NCBI GenBank assembly: GCA_019915135.1
Contig: JAHLMK010000016.1
Location: 744,001 to 808,000, forward strand
Length of the DNA stretch: 64,000 bases
DNA from: Strobilurus pachycystidiatus
Taxonomy: Eukaryota > Basidiomycota > Agaricomycetes > Agaricales > Physalacriaceae
Direction of reading: 5' to 3'
Shown: positions 55,169-64,000 of the stretch, in pieces
Position numbering within the stretch: the stretch's first letter is position 1
Layout of the letters: each line of letters begins with the position of its first letter
Program-made: the position numbers and the translations under genes
Notes under the pieces: model-generated
What the model was told of the DNA's origin: nothing
The model's database searches: none
What the model saw: only the letters and a program-made list of their open reading frames with translations

Positions 55169-56378
55169 ATGACCTCGACCGTGAAGAACCTCTTTGCTTT
55201 GACTACCCTTCTCTGTCTTGTCTACGCTCAAGCACCCTCTCGAAACAAAGTTCTTCTGACCAACGACGATGGTTGGGCGACTGCCTTTGTACGTGCGTTG
55301 TACAGCAGTCTCCAAGCGGCGGGATATAACGTGAGTGAGATGCACCCACAGTAATAATAATCAATGCGTATCTTGCGTCAAGGTTGTATTATCTTGTCCT
55401 GCAATCAACAAGTCTGGCACCGGATCTTCCAGTGCACCGCCGGCCAATCTAACGACACCTTGCGAGTTCGACACATGCCCTGCTGGTTCTCTCGCTGAAG
55501 GTTTCAACGCATCTGATCGTGCGCGTCTTCTACTGAATCATCCAAGTTCAATATCAATCACGTCCTCCTAGCGCGTTTGAACTATGTCAACTCCTTTCCG
55601 GTCGACGCGGTGCGATTTGGAATCCAGACTCTATCGCCTCGCTTCTTCGGCAGTGCCCCAGACATCGTCATGTCAGGACCAAACATCGGCAGTATGTACA
55701 ATGTATCATGCTCCCAGAAACTTACCCAAATCTAACGCACGTCCAGATAACCTTGGAGATACGGTCACTATTTCTGGAACAGTGTGAATATCTCCCATGT
55801 CAACTGTGTTTTCTTCAATTGACAACCATCGTAGGGGGGCAGCTAGCGAAGCTGCACTTGAAGGCGTACCGTCCATCGCCTTTTCCTCGGCTGATGGCTC
55901 CCAAGTCTCTTACACAACCCTCCAATCATCCCCAAACTCAGCGGACAGTCGCGCTGCAGCCATCGTTTCCGACCTTAACATTCAGTTTGTCACCGCCCTG
56001 GTCAGCCCATCCGGCACCATCCTCCCACGAAATATCAGCATCAACGTGAACTACGCTTCCATCACCAACTGCCCCTCCGCATCGGACTACCGGTGGGTGC
56101 TGTCGCGGATACACGCAAACAGCAGCGCCACGGACGTAAACACTTGTGGAAGCACACATCTCCCTACGGAGAGCTCAGTGGTTGCTGCCGGATGCCTCGC
56201 AAGCGTTAGTGTGTTTGATGCAGCAACGAAAAACGATGTGGACGCAGCTACGCAGGCTACCGTGGTGGCTAGAATCAGTGGGCTGCTTTCGTGTTCATCA
56301 GGAAAAGCCCTTCATGCTCATCATCGGATGGTTTACTTGATGTTACAGTGGGGAGTCTTGGTGTTCTTGCTAATCTAA
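55169..56378 (+). CDS. Secreted SurE-type 5'-nucleotidase / acid phosphatase
   Basis: Start at ATG 55169 (MTSTVKNLFALTTLLCLVYA), a signal peptide followed directly by the catalytic SurE motif VLLTNDDGWA (NDDG at residues 32-35). Introns then join VVLSCPAINKSGTGSS, RLNYVNSFPVDAVRFGIQTL and the second motif DIVMSGPNIG to DTVTISGTVGAASEAALEG, then GVPSIAFSS. All frames agree at four introns. The C terminus carries several Cys and ends in a hydrophobic stretch (MVYLMLQWGVLVFLLI) that could be a GPI-attachment signal, suggesting cell-surface anchoring. SurE enzymes hydrolyse nucleoside monophosphates or polyphosphate with a divalent metal. In fungi secreted forms behave as acid phosphatases. The tail prediction is inference. 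Confidence 0.8.
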
Positions 56379-56774
56379 GACAGCAAGGCAAGATGTATAC
56401 GGTGATGTTTATGTTGGCTTTTCGATACCAGAAAAGACGGTGAGGTCTACAATTAAAACATCGTAGGCGAACCTTTTCCCGGGGCTTTACTTCCTGCCCG
56501 TTGAATGTTTGGCAACCGAGCCTCAAGCACTGTCAGACGAACAATGTCCAGATTAATGTACACTGTACAAATGTTCCGCAATAGACCTCACCGTAGATTG
56601 TATAGATGGTTGCGCCGGCGAAAATACGCCACATTATGTACGGATCAAATGCAAACGTTTGGAGTGCAGCACGGCAAGTGTCTATGATATAACAGAATGC
56701 ATCTTTTACAGTCACCCCAGAGAACTTCAACTGAAGACTCCAGATAGTAGACGGCAAAAAAGAGAGAGAAGGAA
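56379..56774. other. Intergenic; carries duplicated U2 flank
   Basis: Bases 56706-56774 repeat, on the minus strand, the roughly 65 bp just downstream of U2 copy A (GCCGTCTACTATCTGGAGTC and onward). The rest, up to the SurE stop, holds no gene I can support. Confidence 0.45.
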
Positions 56775-56972
56775 GGGGTTCCCCCGACGACACAAGCCGG
56801 TACTGCAGTAGCAAGGTCATCGCGCCCCGATGTTGCAAGCAGAGCATCGGGGACAAGGGCGGCAAAAATTAGATAACCAGATACGGGAGGCGGTGCCTCC
56901 GTAATAGTGGTTAAACTATTAAGAACAGATACTACACTTGATCTAAGCCAAAAGGCCAGAGTGGTAAGGAAT
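56775..56972 (-). ncRNA. U2 spliceosomal snRNA, copy B
   Basis: The same 198 bp as copy A on the opposite strand, with one base change (G at 56799 on the plus strand, opposite the T/A pair of copy A). The branch-site-pairing GTAGTA, stem-loop II, Sm-like site and 3' stem-loops are all intact, so it looks functional. Its flank downstream matches copy A for about 65 bp, but upstream sequence differs apart from TATA spacing. Its 5' end is only about 100 bp from the divergent F-box gene start at 57072. Ends are estimated. Confidence 0.92.
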
Positions 56973-56990
56973 CAAAGCGTCGGGAGGCGG

Positions 56991-56998
56991 TATATATA
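56991..56998 (-). promoter_or_regulatory. TATA box of U2 snRNA gene B
   Basis: TATATATA read toward the U2 gene, starting about 26 bp upstream of the estimated 5' end at 56972, the same spacing as in copy A although the surrounding sequence is unrelated. Confidence 0.5.
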
Positions 56999-57071
56999 CG
57001 AATCGGTCACATGACCACATGGCGCACGGACCTTCGCACCTTTTCAGGCAGTGGAAAACTTGCACTCAGCC

Positions 57072-58701
57072 ATGTTCGTCCTTGACGACGATACGCTTCT
57101 TTGTGTTCTTGGATTTCTGGCTTACGATTCTCACTCCTTGAACAACTGCTCTCAAGTTGACAAACTATTCAACGATCTTGCCTCGAAACTGCTCTATGCT
57201 CGAGTCGTTTGGTCACCGCCATTCATGGCGGAGCTCAATCTACGCGACGATGGCTTGCCTCCAGTATGTCCCCAACATATGCGTCTGTACACCGAGACAG
57301 ATTGCTTTTGTCCAAAGAGATCGTCCTTGATATCATCGGCTTGTCTACCGCCTAATTGTCATCGAGTTCTATCTCTGGAAATCGGCGGTAAGTCCATCGA
57401 TACTGTCCGAGCCATGTTCAAACCGTTCTGATACCTTACCGCGACAGGCTACTTATCCACGCGATCTACGCACGCCACTCGTCTGACAACCTTTTTACTG
57501 AATGCCATCAAATCATTCAAAAATCTGACTAGCTGTTCGTTCTGTCCTAGATTTTATCCAGCGAACATATTTCTGGATCTTTTACCGCAACTGACCCACA
57601 TCGCCGAGCTGACCGTCAATTCCTCCTGCACTGATGCTAGCCACATGTCAGCTCTGACCCAAATCCAGAGTCTACGATCCCTTGCAATCAAAGACCCATC
57701 GAGAGCCATGTTAGACGCCCTGCCGAGCTGGGTTGCCTCGATGGCGCCGCGGCTGACGGGCCTCTATTTACAAGTATGTCGCTTACTTCCGTCAGAATTC
57801 AACAACGTGAACTGTCGACAGGATAACTGTGGCTCTGTGACGCCAGGCGTTCTTCGAAGACTAGAGCCTCACCTGGAGAATGTTAAGGGATTCTCCCTAC
57901 ACCTGTCGTACTCACTTACCGACAATGATGTGGCGAATTTCTTGGACAGGCTTCCGTCCCTTGAGTCATTGTCACTTTACTACTACTGGGTACGCATCGT
58001 CGATCCGTTCAGAAACAGGACTAACAACGTGATAGCAATATGCAGGCATTTTCTCACCCTCACGGCGCTTGTTGAGACTGCGCTCTCTCAGCGTCCGCTT
58101 CCTAGTGATCTGGACTCGCGCCGAAGCCGACCGTTTTTCCAGATGGATCCGCGGTGTCATATTTCACTCCCCGATTGAGCATCTCCGCATTTTCAGTGAA
58201 GCCGAAAAAGAGGAGAACATACGTGTTCTTGGCGTTGCCCTCGATAGTCTCGTCCATCATTTGACGAAGCGCCACGCTATGACTCTGCGACGTCTCGAAG
58301 CTCCCTCGTCCTTTCTGAGTGTGAAAGCACTCAGACTGCTTTTTGTGCAATGCCGTGCGCTACAAATAGTCGCGGTATCGGCTGGGCGTAATGCCCTCTC
58401 CGTACTGGCGGAGTGTATACACGATCTGCCGGAGCTTTATAGTGCCTCGTTCACCATTCGCCACGTCAAACAACGCTCTCTTGATTTTGAGGATTCGTCG
58501 GTGCTCGACGTCATGCGGAGGTCGACCTCGCTGAGGCACCTGCGCGTGAATGAGATATACTGGGAGGTCTGTTACCACTGCTTCGTGACTGGTACTAGTC
58601 TGATATATACATAGGGATCCTGGGTGTTGGCAGACGGATCACCAGTACTACAGGTAAAACGAACACATCAGTCGATACCGCCATGGGAGAAATCGTCATG
58701 A
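57072..58701 (+). CDS. F-box/LRR-type protein
   Basis: Five exons, 57072-57387, 57448-57773, 57822-57989, 58036-58566 and 58615-58701, all in phase, give 475 residues. The start ATG 57072 yields MFVLDDDTLLCVLGFLAYDS, a weak F-box-like helix pair (then CSQVDKLFNDLASKLLYARV). Leucine-rich segments follow: IQSLRSLAIKDPSRAMLD, LTGLYLQDNCGSVTPGVL, LPSLESLSLYYYW, LLRLRSLSVRFLVIW and HLRVNEIYW. The final exon reads GSWVLADGSPVLQVKRTH and onward, a typical F-box/LRR tail. It is presumably a substrate receptor for an SCF ligase, with unknown target. Reading through the last intron instead gives a shorter ending (VCYHCFVTGTSLIYT), so the last exon is the less certain part. Confidence 0.72.
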
Positions 58702-59060
58702 TGGAATTGGTACGAATGTCTTTTTGCGCCCTGGGGACTTCGTCAATTTTCTGTGTTACGGTCCTCAATCAACGAAGAAGCGAGGGCTGGAATGGTCGGA
58801 CTCCTGATCTACCGTTCATGTTGTCCAGAAGGTCCTGTCAGTGTCGACTGTTTACGGCGGCAATCACTGCAATGGTCTGAACGGTTGTGAAGGAAGAAGC
58901 CAATTTCATTGTGGATCTAGGCCGGTTGACGCTGTTGTACCCTGCGTATGTGCTACATTTTGAGCCCGTCCATATCTTTTCCCGTTGAATGCATGTAGTC
59001 TGCGCCGTCAAACATGTAGCTGTTCTCTGCGCGTCTCTAAGGACAACAGTGGAGCATTCA
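58702..59060. other. Convergent intergenic region
   Basis: Between the F-box stop and the DUF6534 stop. No gene supported. Confidence 0.4.
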
Positions 59061-60906
59061 TCAGATGAACAAAGGCCAAACGATCGACAGGCGTACAGAC
59101 AGATCCTGCAAGGGTACGTCTTCCATTGCACCTCCGGAAATATTCAGATGGATTGGCGGATTGGCCGCCCGTTTTGACTTGATGATGCCGATACTGCCTG
59201 ACGTCGCAAGTTCACTTGTAGTACTTACTCCCAAATCTGAATCTTCGTCCGGCATGAAGATGCGATTGTTAAGCTAGGCAGTCGTGTTAATTTGATATCG
59301 GAAGAACGAGGGCAACATACCAGAACAAGAAGGCTGTTCGAATATCTAGCCTCGTGTCAGTCAGATTTGCAGAGGACCTTTATCCGAGTCGTGAGGTAAA
59401 TGAACGACGTACAACTTGGGCAAGATAACTCCGCTGAATGATTGAGCATGAGTCTAAATGCGCAAGCACGATCATTCCGAGTCGCACTTACGGGCATTCG
59501 TGCAATGTACCGGCCTGTAAAGATCTCAGAGTCAGTCCATACACAGAGAGATGAAAACATACGGGAAACACAACAAAGAAAATGATATCCAACAAAGCAA
59601 CAGTCGCTGTCACCATACATTCAATATCCCTTCTAGTAGTACGGATGGTGGAGGACGACATACAGGTTACAAGACCGGTTTCAATGAACAGCCGGACGAT
59701 GTTCACGACGCGTTGGTCTGTCGTCTTGAACCCAGACTTCATGCGGCAAAGCTGAATGCGAGCCATCAGCCTCGAGGCTCGAATCAAATTGTCTAGCCAT
59801 TGATAAAATGGGCATTAGGGACTCACAATGTACGCCATTGATCCGGCAATGAGAAGGTCGGCGGCAACCTCCCCGGAATGCGTCATCTGTCCAGCACCGT
59901 ATATTAGTTCTGCCAGGACACATCAAGTACGAGGAAATTTACCACCGTCAAGACGTCCAGAGATTGTGATTTGGAAAGCTTGTGCGCAACGCGGACCTAA
60001 GTGTGGAAGACGATTGTCAAATTCCACGGCGTACAATCCCTGCATGTCCCCACATACTATTATGCCGACAGCGATGCCAGAGCATCCCTGGCAGAACGAA
60101 ATCTGAGTCAACAGCAGCATCAGTGAGTTTCGCCCGCCTTCGCCTTCAAGACGTACAAAAACTGTAATTCTAGCGGAACAAATTAAACTCGAATGACAAT
60201 AGGTCCTGAGGTGAAGGAGCGCACCCAGCAAGCCAGTACGACCTAGTCAGTCGATAGATTTGCCAACTGAAGAACATCTGGACGGATGATGAGATGACCC
60301 CGCCCATGAGCGGCTTATCTGTGCGGTGGCGTTAGGGGAGATTACGCCACGATATGCAAAAGAACTTGCTCAGCCACTTCGTCGAGATGTCACCCAGAGC
60401 AGCCCGGTCACCCCAGCCAAATACAAACCAATGAAACGCGTCGTAGATCATGAGGATAGTCTGAGCCCACTCAAGCGCAAAAAGCGAGTAGACTGTGTAA
60501 TCGAGCTTGGCTCAGAAAGAGGCAATGTGAGAAACAGTCACAGACCATAGATCCTGACCCAACGACTCTGGTATGTGAACGAGACGGTGAATATGTCTGT
60601 CGGTAAGATGAAACTCTGTCGAGCTGGTGGTAGCAAATAGCCGATACATACAAACCTGAACCGAAAGAATCCCGAGTAGGAAGCAGTTGAGAAACATCCC
60701 TAACAGCTAATAGTCAGACACCAGCGTTAGTGAATTTCGTTGCCAGTGGACGGCACAGAGGACTTACTCCTGGTCCCGTCCTACGAGCGTTGACATGCAA
60801 TCGACAAACTGGTAGATCATGATACATCGATGGAGACTTACAACATCGCAACTGGTATCTCCCCTTGACTGGTAGCGCGCACTACTCGTATCATGGCCAG
60901 GTCCAT
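59061..60906 (-). CDS. DUF6534-type seven-helix membrane protein, second copy
   Basis: Start at ATG 60906 (MDLAMIRVVRATSQGEIPVA). Several short introns rebuild the family order: GLLGMFLNCFLLGILSVQVY, then YSLFALEWAQTILMIYDAFH and WFVFGWGD, VISSSVQMFFSWQIYRLTRS, QGCSGIAVGIIV, and VAADLLIAGSMAYI. The cytosolic signature MKSGFKTTDQRVVNIVRLFI and a further helix (VALLDIIFFVVFP) come next. The last exons read GVILPKLYSNSLLVLLNNR, where the KLYSNSLL end motif is rebuilt across an intron, followed by a hydrophilic tail PDEDSDLGVSTTSELATS ending WPLFI at 59061. The gene lies on the minus strand like the related gene at 17769-19597 but far from it. The function of the family is unknown. Exon boundaries between 59680 and 60320 were only partly resolved. 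Confidence 0.7.
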
Positions 60907-61962
60907 TTTTGCGGGGGACAAAGCGTGTCAATTGTCGGATCCTACATAATTATATGGTCCCAGAGGCGACCCTCAAGCTCTAGGCGTGAGGTCATGAACG
61001 CAATATAGAATAGTACCCGTCAGTGATTGTATTGCGTTGATGGTGAGTGTGTATGGTTGTTCTCCGTGACTTCCATGCCTGGAGCATCAGTCGCTTATGT
61101 TCTAAGAAAAGACCGTCTGTGTACAGCAAGAGTCAGTGTCGGCTCCAAGTGTGAAGGTGTGGGCGACCACATCACTGGCCCCATCCGGGTCACGACTTGT
61201 GTTTATTCTTAAGGTGTATCTTGACTGCGTCCCAACAGACTGTGATCTCCATCCACTGGCAGGCGGTACTTGTTCTTCCAAAGAGTCTTCCTCCTCGTGA
61301 GCTCCTGGATCTACATATCGTCAGGGTAATAATGATCTTGTCAACACTTTGCCATACGCCGCACGGTATCTTCACAGAGGTGCCACTGATTTGATAATGA
61401 TCAGAATACAATCTCGCCTGGATACAGTAACCCTCTTACGCGAGCTTCAATAGGGAAAAGCGCTCCCGGCGCTTGCTTCCTTACCAGAGATTTTAGCATC
61501 GTTCAATGTCTCAAGACTGACAACAAGTCCAACCTTGTGCTTGCGCTCGGTCCGACTCACAAGTGGCCTTTGGTTGTGCTTGAATGAACCCAGCTTCCGA
61601 TCGAGCCTATGTACCAGGTCCAGGCTACCCTCGTACTGAATACTCTCGTCACGGTCGAGCCTGGGAGCGTCCAACTCCTGTAGTCCTTGAGCAATGGCAT
61701 GTTGCTTACCAGACCATCGCACCCGGGCCGTGAAAAGTCTGATATCCATATATTACGGTAGTGATTCTGCTGCTGTATCTTCTGCAAATACGCCACTAGA
61801 CCTGAATAAGCACTTCAATTTCGGCTGCATCAGGTCTTTCTCATCTGGAGCTCGCAATGGGTCAAAGCAGAATTCGTCTCTGATAGCAGATTAGTTACAT
61901 CACAGAATAGCAAACGTCTAACAAACCTTAACTCTTGTGCATGTATCAAGCAGCGGGTATTC
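60907..61962. other. Intergenic, no supported gene
   Basis: About 1 kb upstream of the DUF6534 gene and downstream of the SET gene. Short frames on both strands (61027-61894) lack domain motifs or consistent splice structure. Confidence 0.4.
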
Positions 61963-63505
61963 CTATCGTCCACCATTAGCACCACCCATCATCATCTTCA
62001 TCATCTTCGTGACAAGCTCCATGGCCTCTTCCTCTCCCTCTCCACTCGACACAAACACAGGCAGCGACGGGACATACCCCTTCGGCTCGACCCGCACCCT
62101 CCAGTTCTGTCCCACAATCGTCTGAAACAGCATAACACTCTCCCTCCTCTCCTCCTCCGCCTGCGTGTCCCACCACTTCATGAACCTCTCCTGATACTTC
62201 GCGAAATCCCTCCCCAGCGCACTATGCACCGCGCACATGTGCAGCAAGTTCCCAGAGTACAGCCCAGACTCCTCCATCCCCTCGCGCTCGATGACGCGCA
62301 GCGCCTCCGCCGTCTCGTTGATGAGCAGGTCCTCCGGCAGGCGGCGGTTCTCCAGCCACATCTTCATGCGCGGCGCGTTCACCGACGCGTCAAAGTCCTT
62401 GACGATGCGCCGGCGCCGCGCGTCGGATGTGGGGTCCGTGCAGTGCTTGCAGGTGCAGGTGAACCCGTACGGCTCCAGGGCTTTCTGGCGCGCGGCGGTC
62501 GGCTGGCCAAGCCCGCAGTAGCTTGTGGTGATCTCTTCGCCTGCTTTGATGTCCCGGAGCGCGTGGAACTTCATCGAGAATGATTTCTCGTCAAAGTAGC
62601 GCGCGGCGTTGGGACCGCAGCTACAGTAAAGGAGAAGATGCATTAGCAGTTGAGGCAAAGGGAGTATACAATGGACAGACCTATGGTTGATGCGAGACAG
62701 CTCTTTGAAGACACCCGAGTATTTGACGACTAGATTGTCGGTTAACAACAATTCTGGCAGAAGCAGCTTTGTGACGAACCTTTAGGATCTTCCCCAAAGT
62801 GCGATACATGATATCCATTAGTCCGCATGATACCCATGATTGGCCCGCTCCCATCCTCCGTATGGCTATTATGCAGCGCCATAAGCGCGTGCTTCTGCTC
62901 CGGCAAGAGCCTCCCAACGGGAATCTCCAAACCTTTCTCATTATAGAGGAACAGGGCGCGATACAGCTCCTTGCCTTTGAGCCCCTCCGTGCCAGGCGCG
63001 CTTCTGATCCCAGCAGCCGCAATGATCAGAGCGCGTTCCGCCAGGATCAGGTCCCCGATGTGCAGATCGCGCGTCGCGAACATGCCTGTGCCGCCTGTGG
63101 GTGAAGGGCCGATGCGGTAGGCGGGCGGACCGGCGACGCGCGGGAGCGGGGCGGGAAAGCCTTTCGTGGAGACGATGTGCCGCTTTGCGGCAGCGGAGAT
63201 GAGGCACTCTGTCCAGCCGTCGGGGCAGTTCTCGAGAGTGGCGTCGAGTGGCACGGCGGGTTGGGAGGTGCAAACAGAGCCGAGGAGCCCGTCGTTGATT
63301 TTCGGATAGGTGGACCTGCCGTCGACTACATTGTTGGGTTGGAAATGATTGGGGTTGAAGCCTTTGGGTATGTTGGCTGTTGAAATGGTCAGTGGCCAGA
63401 CAAAAGTAATTGACTGCGCCACACACTGGGATCGTATTTCAAGCCCTCAATCTTCCCATACGACGCATGGCTGCCCATCACAAAGCTGTCGTCGTTCGAT
63501 GCCAT
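61963..63505 (-). CDS. SET-domain protein (putative lysine methyltransferase)
   Basis: Four exons, 63505-63427, 63376-62780, 62729-62681 and 62620-61963, in phase, give 460 residues (start MASNDDSFVMGSHASYGKIE). The SET domain is recognised from GTGMFATRDLHIGDLILAE near residue 130, and from INHSCGPNAARYF, where the NHSC core is created exactly by the third intron (CAT AG|C TGC). RDIKAGEEITTSY follows, then the post-SET cysteines in CTCKHC. Between the halves lies an insert with a GxHVSHFGEDP-like loop. C-terminal to SET is a helical region (ENRRLPEDLLINETAEALRV and ESVMLFQTIVGQNWRV) of the type found in fungal SET proteins of the SMYD/Set5-like group. Substrates are unknown, whether histone or other protein. 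It lies 140 bp downstream of RPB11 on the same strand. Confidence 0.82.
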
Positions 63506-63644
63506 GGTGGTGGTGGTGGTAATGGTTGAAAGGAAGAGAACCTTTGTTGGCAGCTGATTGAGTAATAGACGCCACTCCATTTCGAGACTTAACCAATACA
63601 CGATGAAATTACAGGTAAAAATACAGAAAATAAACATACGTCCG

Positions 63645-63957
63645 CTAAAAGTCGATATAATCCTTGTCGACGCCCCAGGCATTACTAGACCCGCTGGCAC
63701 CGCCATACGGGTCAAGATTGGCTGGCTGAGCGTCGCCCTGCGCACCACTGGAAGACTCTACCTCGCGGATGGAGAATTCACGTTTGAATTTGGCCTCCAA
63801 CGAGGAGAGGGTCCCGATGAGCTTCGTACACGCCGTCTCGACGACAGCTTGCGGAGTGACGGTCCCGTCAGTCTGGACTTTTATTTGGAAGTAGGGGTGC
63901 AGGGGATGGGGAACCTTGTAACCAGCGAAGAGGACCTCGGGCATCGCGAGCAGTTGA
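63645..63957 (-). CDS. RPB11: RNA polymerase II subunit RPB11, 3' part
   Basis: An exon beginning at 63957 after an intron acceptor, so the gene continues past the window edge; the first part (N-terminal dimerisation strands) is not visible. The readable sequence SQLLAMPEVLFAGYKVPHPL then PYFQIKVQTDGTVTPQAV matches the universally conserved RPB11/RPC19 alpha-like fold, where SQLL and FAGYKVPHPLxxxxxxKVQT are hallmarks. The C terminus is longer than in most species, with a Gly/Ser/Asn-rich extension ending KDYIDF at 63645. RPB11 pairs with RPB3 in the polymerase assembly platform. Identification is firm; the 5' end is missing. Confidence 0.9.
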
Positions 63958-64000
63958 CTGAGAGGGGGTCAGAGGGAGAAGGCGCGGTGGAAGCACGGCG

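Noticed and set aside
1..64000. Search for tRNA, rRNA, CRISPR or a metabolite gene cluster
   Set aside because: No tRNA-like cloverleaf or rRNA segment was noticed. The lone P450 has no core synthase nearby, and the organism is a eukaryote, so CRISPR is not expected.

Overview
The window is nuclear DNA of a filamentous basidiomycete, most likely an Agaricomycete. Genes carry many short introns of about 45-70 nt, and the families present are typical of mushrooms and wood-decay fungi: FunK1 kinase-like proteins, DUF6534 membrane proteins, F-box/LRR proteins, and a P450. There is no operon structure. Gene models were spliced by hand from GT-AG (and one GC-AG) boundaries that keep the reading frame, so first exons and poorly conserved genes are the least certain parts.

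Layout. 0.5-5.2 kb: a secreted protein of unknown function and a Trk-type potassium transporter. 5.8-9.2 kb: an F-box-like protein and an Ett1/Nro1-like protein. 9.2-12.3 kb: gene-poor, holding an intact 1,137-bp non-autonomous DNA transposon. 12.4-17.3 kb: a multi-pass membrane protein, a mitochondrial citrate carrier and a disordered protein with a duplicated PRRRRL motif. 17.8-22.3 kb: a DUF6534 membrane protein divergent from a cytochrome P450. 22.9-36.3 kb: two convergently oriented FunK1 paralogues flanking a fucosyltransferase-like Golgi protein, an unresolved 3.5-kb stretch and a long disordered protein. 37.1-43.8 kb: two divergent HD-domain (cyanamide-hydratase-like) paralogues flanking a fatty acid 2-hydroxylase. 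44.6-49.7 kb: a 53-residue secreted peptide gene, the first U2 snRNA gene, an F-box protein and an uncharacterised protein. 50.2-54.9 kb: degenerate tandem repeats, a Gly/Ser-repeat CsbD-like stress protein, and a small conserved fungal protein gene whose 3' exon has been tandemly multiplied. 55.2-58.7 kb: a secreted SurE nucleotidase, the second U2 snRNA gene and another F-box protein. 59.1-64.0 kb: a second DUF6534 protein, a SET-domain protein and the 3' part of the RNA polymerase II subunit RPB11.

The strongest theme is local duplication. Three gene pairs sit within 5-12 kb of each other in opposite orientations (FunK1, HD-domain, U2 snRNA), and there are tandem duplications of non-coding and terminal-exon sequence. 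Housekeeping functions (Trk, citrate carrier, Ett1, Scs7, RPB11, U2) are interleaved with rapidly evolving lineage-specific families. I see no convincing biosynthetic cluster, CRISPR, rRNA or tRNA gene.
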